A DNA stretch of 7,683 bases from Bacteroidaceae bacterium. Its GTDB lineage: Bacteria; Bacteroidota; Bacteroidia; Bacteroidales; Bacteroidaceae. A program made the translations under genes and the position numbers. The number at the start of each line of letters is the position of its first letter. Position 1 is the first letter of the stretch. Positions 6,762 through 7,683 of this stretch are shown piece after piece. Location of the stretch: assembly GCA_900765575.1 (NCBI GenBank), contig CAAFRW010000018.1, forward strand, positions 1 to 7,683. Direction: 5' to 3'. The notes under the pieces are model-generated. The model made no database searches. It saw only the letters and a program-made list of their open reading frames with translations, and was not told the origin of the DNA.

Positions 6762-7683
6762 ATGGTTGAAAATTCCAAGTCTTTAGTCTCCATTATCATT
6801 CCGGCATATAATGTAGAAAAGTATCTGGAATCCTGTATTCAAAGTATTTTGAAACAGGATTATGCCCCTATTGAAATCATTATTGTAAATGATGGAAGTA
6901 CGGATAATACATTTGATATCATTCAGCAATACGCCTCTAAATATTCGAACATTCAATATGTTAACAAAAAAAATGGCGGACTACCTTTAGCTAGAAAGAG
7001 TGGAATAGAAAAGGCTTCTGGCACTTATGTCTTACCTCTGGATGGAGACGATACACTTCACGACGGGATTATCAAGGAGTTAGTAGATATAGCAGAAAAA
7101 ACCAACGCCGAGATTATAACAGGTCCTTTCTATTTTACTTATCCTGATGGGCACTCTATTCTTTCAGAAAAGCCGAAGTTTGAGACTTGTTCGCCGGAGG
7201 AATATTACAATCTCATGTTGCAGAAAAAAGCTTATTGGTCGGTTTCTGCTAATTTTCATAAACGCTCGTTATATTCCAAGCAAACTATTTTTATGGGAAA
7301 TATTCCATACGGAGAAGATGCTATCTTAATGACCCAATTAATTTTAAATGCTAAAAAGATAGCGGCAACGCAAAAACCGATATTCAATTATGTACAACAC
7401 GAGGCCTCAATGTGCCACACCATTACCAAACAAAAAGACTATGATACGCTGGTAGCATACCGTATTTGGATAGAGAATTATCTTAAAAAGAACCATATAG
7501 AAGAAAAGTTTGGAAAGGGAATGGCCGCATTGTATATCCATAATACATTTGAACATATCTATTTCAGATGCTTTACCCACCTGTCCAGAGACATGAAGAG
7601 AGTGAATAAATATTTAAAAAAATATCCTGATTTGGCTGATAGTCTGGAAGAAAAGAAATATAGACTTACCCGTTATTATAAAA
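6762..7683 (+). CDS. GT2 glycosyltransferase, runs off the right edge
   Basis: The frame begins with ATG at 6762, two bases after the GT8 stop, and remains open for 307 residues to the window end. Residues 7-115 form the classical GT2 (SpsA-like GT-A) domain: SLVSIIIPAYNVEKYL, VNDGSTDNT at 42-50, NGGLPLARKSGI at 71-82 and the metal-binding DGDD at 94-97. YGEDAILM at 183-190 holds E185/D186, the expected catalytic-base region of inverting GT2 enzymes. The rest, from about 200, is helical and charged with no membrane segment in the visible part. GLPLARKSGI departs from the more usual GLSxARNxGI. Full enzymes of this type are commonly 310-350 residues, so little is probably missing. It likely adds a further sugar to the glycan built by the three preceding enzymes; identity of sugar and linkage is unknown. 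Confidence 0.92.
   Translation, partial: MVENSKSLVSIIIPAYNVEKYLESCIQSILKQDYAPIEIIIVNDGSTDNTFDIIQQYASKYSNIQYVNKKNGGLPLARKSGIEKASGTYVLPLDGDDTLHDGIIKELVDIAEKTNAEIITGPFYFTYPDGHSILSEKPKFETCSPEEYYNLMLQKKAYWSVSANFHKRSLYSKQTIFMGNIPYGEDAILMTQLILNAKKIAATQKPIFNYVQHEASMCHTITKQKDYDTLVAYRIWIENYLKKNHIEEKFGKGMAALYIHNTFEHIYFRCFTHLSRDMKRVNKYLKKYPDLADSLEEKKYRLTRYYK

Noticed and set aside
7147..7329. Plus-strand 60-codon frame inside the last gene
   Set aside because: It is in a different frame from the GT2 enzyme, whose reading frame is unbroken through this stretch.

Overview
The window looks like a chromosomal stretch from a gut-type Bacteroidales bacterium (Bacteroides, Phocaeicola or a close relative). The grounds are three promoter-like -7 elements of the Bacteroidota TAnnTTTG type, A-rich start regions without Shine-Dalgarno sequences, moderate to low GC, and a pectin-degrading gene pair beside a hexuronate transporter. 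No species can be named from the sequence alone.

Left part (1-1811, minus strand): two secreted carbohydrate-active enzymes that probably form one operon. A GH105 unsaturated rhamnogalacturonyl/galacturonyl hydrolase (1811 to 609) is followed after 24 bases by a CE8 pectin methylesterase (584 to beyond the left edge, C-terminus missing). A good Bacteroidota promoter lies just ahead of the GH105 gene.

Middle (2053-3522, plus strand): divergently from the pectin operon, a 489-residue MFS transporter of the anion:cation symporter/hexuronate (ExuT-like) type, closed by a strong hairpin terminator at 3551-3590. Together these genes give a partial route: the esterase removes methyl esters from homogalacturonan, lyases not in the window would cut it, GH105 trims unsaturated ends, and the symporter brings uronates into the cytoplasm. 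The divergent 241-base gap holds both promoters and a small inverted repeat that could be an operator.

Right part (3910-7683, plus strand): after a roughly 400-base gene-free, AT-rich gap comes a tight run of four glycosyltransferase genes: GT2 with a galactosyltransferase-like C-terminal domain, two tandem paralogous GT8 enzymes, and a second GT2 that runs off the right edge. Gaps between them are 45, 8 and 2 bases, so they are probably one transcript from the TACCTTTG promoter at 3910-3917. They most likely build a surface glycan (lipooligosaccharide core/O-chain or capsule side chain); sugars and linkages cannot be read from sequence.

No RNA gene, CRISPR array, insertion sequence or clearly novel system was found. 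The points most worth a second look are the start of the first GT2 gene, the tandem GT8 pair, the unusually long hexuronate-type transporter, and the palindrome in the gene-free gap.
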